Source: Rubrobacter sp.
Lineage (GTDB): Bacteria; Actinomycetota; Rubrobacteria; Rubrobacterales; Rubrobacteraceae
DNA: 5,658 nucleotides
Direction of reading: 5' to 3'
Assembly: GCA_020253895.1 (NCBI GenBank)
Contig: JADDKG010000345.1
Location: 1-5,658 of the forward strand
Below, piece after piece: positions 4,831 to 5,658 of this stretch. The notes beneath the pieces are model-generated. The model did no database searches. It was not told where the DNA came from and saw only the letters and a program-made list of their open reading frames with translations. Numbering within the stretch: the stretch's first letter is position 1; every line of letters begins with the position of its first letter. Both the position numbers and the translations under genes were made by a program.

Positions 4831-5658
4831 ATGAACAGCACGCGCAACAACCTGATCATCCTCGGGCTCGTTTTCGTGCTCCTCGCCGTCTCGGCCTACC
4901 TCATCTTTATCCGCCAGCCGGTGGCCCAGGCCACCCAGCTCGGGCTCGACCTCAAGGGCGGGGTCCGGGTCCAGCTCGAGGGGTACCAGAACGACGGCAG
5001 CGAGGTCACCCGGGAGGAGATGCAGCGGGCGGTGGAGATCATCCGCCAGCGGGTGGACAGCCTGGGGGTGACCGAGCCGGAGATCCGGCTGCAGGGGCAG
5101 AACCAGGTGCTGGTGGACCTCCCGGGCATCTCCGACCGGGACCGGGCGGTCGAGGTCATAGGCCGGACGGCCCAGCTCGGCTTCTACGAGGTCCTGGCCT
5201 TCGAGGAGCGGGCGGGGGTGCCCGAGGGGCGGGTGGACGAGGCGAAGCAGGAGATCCGGGAGAGCCTGCGGCAGGACGACGCGTACCGGGAGGGGAGGAC
5301 CAAGATCCTCTTCGAGGAGAGCCCCAGCCCGGACGGGCAGGGGGTCTACGTGGCCGGGTACGTGGTCCGGGAGCACCCGGACATGACCGGGGACGCCGTC
5401 GAGAGCGCCAACCTGGGGCGCGACCCGGCGGGGAGGTTGCAGGTTGAGATAAACCTCACCGGCAAGGGTGGTGACCAGTTCTTCGACCTCACCCGCCAGA
5501 TAGTGGACAACGCCCTGGAGCGGGGCGAGCCCGGGACCGGGCGCCTCGCCATCGTGCTCGACCAGGACGTGGTCAGTGCCCCGGTGGTGGACGAGCCCAT
5601 CCCCGGCGGGCAGGTCGTCATCCAGAACACCAGCTCGCCCACCGGGCTCCCCGAGCAG
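4831..5658 (+). CDS. secD: Protein translocase subunit SecD, N-terminal part (3' end outside window)
   Basis: SecD works with SecF at the SecYEG channel in the cytoplasmic membrane, using the proton motive force to help secreted proteins across. The open frame gives 276 residues with no stop before the right edge. It begins with a short polar tail and a membrane segment (about 8-27, LIILGLVFVLLAVSAYLIFI). It continues with the SecD motif LGLDLKGG (37-44), the external P1 domain (IRQRVDSLGV at 71-80, LVDLPG at 94-99, GRTAQLGFYEV after it) and, near the edge, LAIVLDQDVVSAP (239-251). The remaining transmembrane segments must lie beyond the window. ATG 4831 is the first start after an in-frame TAG at 4819-4821 and is placed correctly for the membrane segment. 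There is no Shine-Dalgarno site; a 27-nt dyad abuts the start. yajC, often just upstream of secD, is absent here, and secF would be expected downstream. Confidence 0.95.
   Translation, partial: MNSTRNNLIILGLVFVLLAVSAYLIFIRQPVAQATQLGLDLKGGVRVQLEGYQNDGSEVTREEMQRAVEIIRQRVDSLGVTEPEIRLQGQNQVLVDLPGISDRDRAVEVIGRTAQLGFYEVLAFEERAGVPEGRVDEAKQEIRESLRQDDAYREGRTKILFEESPSPDGQGVYVAGYVVREHPDMTGDAVESANLGRDPAGRLQVEINLTGKGGDQFFDLTRQIVDNALERGEPGTGRLAIVLDQDVVSAPVVDEPIPGGQVVIQNTSSPTGLPEQ

Noticed and set aside
4771..5642. Minus-strand open frames opposite secD
   Set aside because: They are shadows of secD, whose transmembrane segment and motifs are clear on the plus strand.

Overview
This is a GC-rich bacterial window. 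The codon style (frequent GAG, CTC and GTG together with AGG and ATA), the strong Shine-Dalgarno sites and the gene content suggest a deep-branching, probably thermophilic actinobacterium such as Rubrobacter. That assignment is an inference from style and from resemblance to Thermus/Rubrobacter-type proteins. No marker in the window fixes it.

Layout: (1) 1-671 (+) is the C-terminal two thirds of queA, followed after 20 nt by tgt (692-1789, +); both belong to queuosine tRNA modification. (2) tgt ends tail-to-tail against a minus-strand gene (1776-2888) for a bacterial eRF1-like protein of the Vms1/VLRF1 type, with a 14-nt overlap of the 3' ends. (3) A 287-nt non-coding stretch (2889-3175) rich in inverted repeats separates it from a minus-strand Crp/Fnr-family regulator (3176-3889). 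(4) A 195-nt divergent intergenic region (3890-4084) holds a C-rich tract and then a sharp AT-rich island that looks like back-to-back promoters. (5) 4085-4774 (+) encodes a TT1561-like member of the calcineurin-type phosphoesterase superfamily that has lost most metal-binding residues. (6) 56 nt later secD starts at 4831 (+) and runs off the right edge. A 27-nt near-perfect dyad lies directly in front of its ATG.

How the genes fit together: queA, tgt and secD are neighbours in many bacteria, usually as queA-tgt-yajC-secD-secF. Here the release-factor-like gene, the regulator and the phosphoesterase-like gene lie between tgt and secD, and no yajC is visible. Translation (queA, tgt, VLRF1) and protein export (secD) are therefore the themes, with one regulator of unknown signal in the middle. 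Nothing suggests a mobile element, CRISPR array, tRNA or rRNA. Most of the window is ordinary housekeeping. The more unusual parts are the bacterial eRF1-like protein, the degenerate phosphoesterase, the secD upstream dyad and the AT island.
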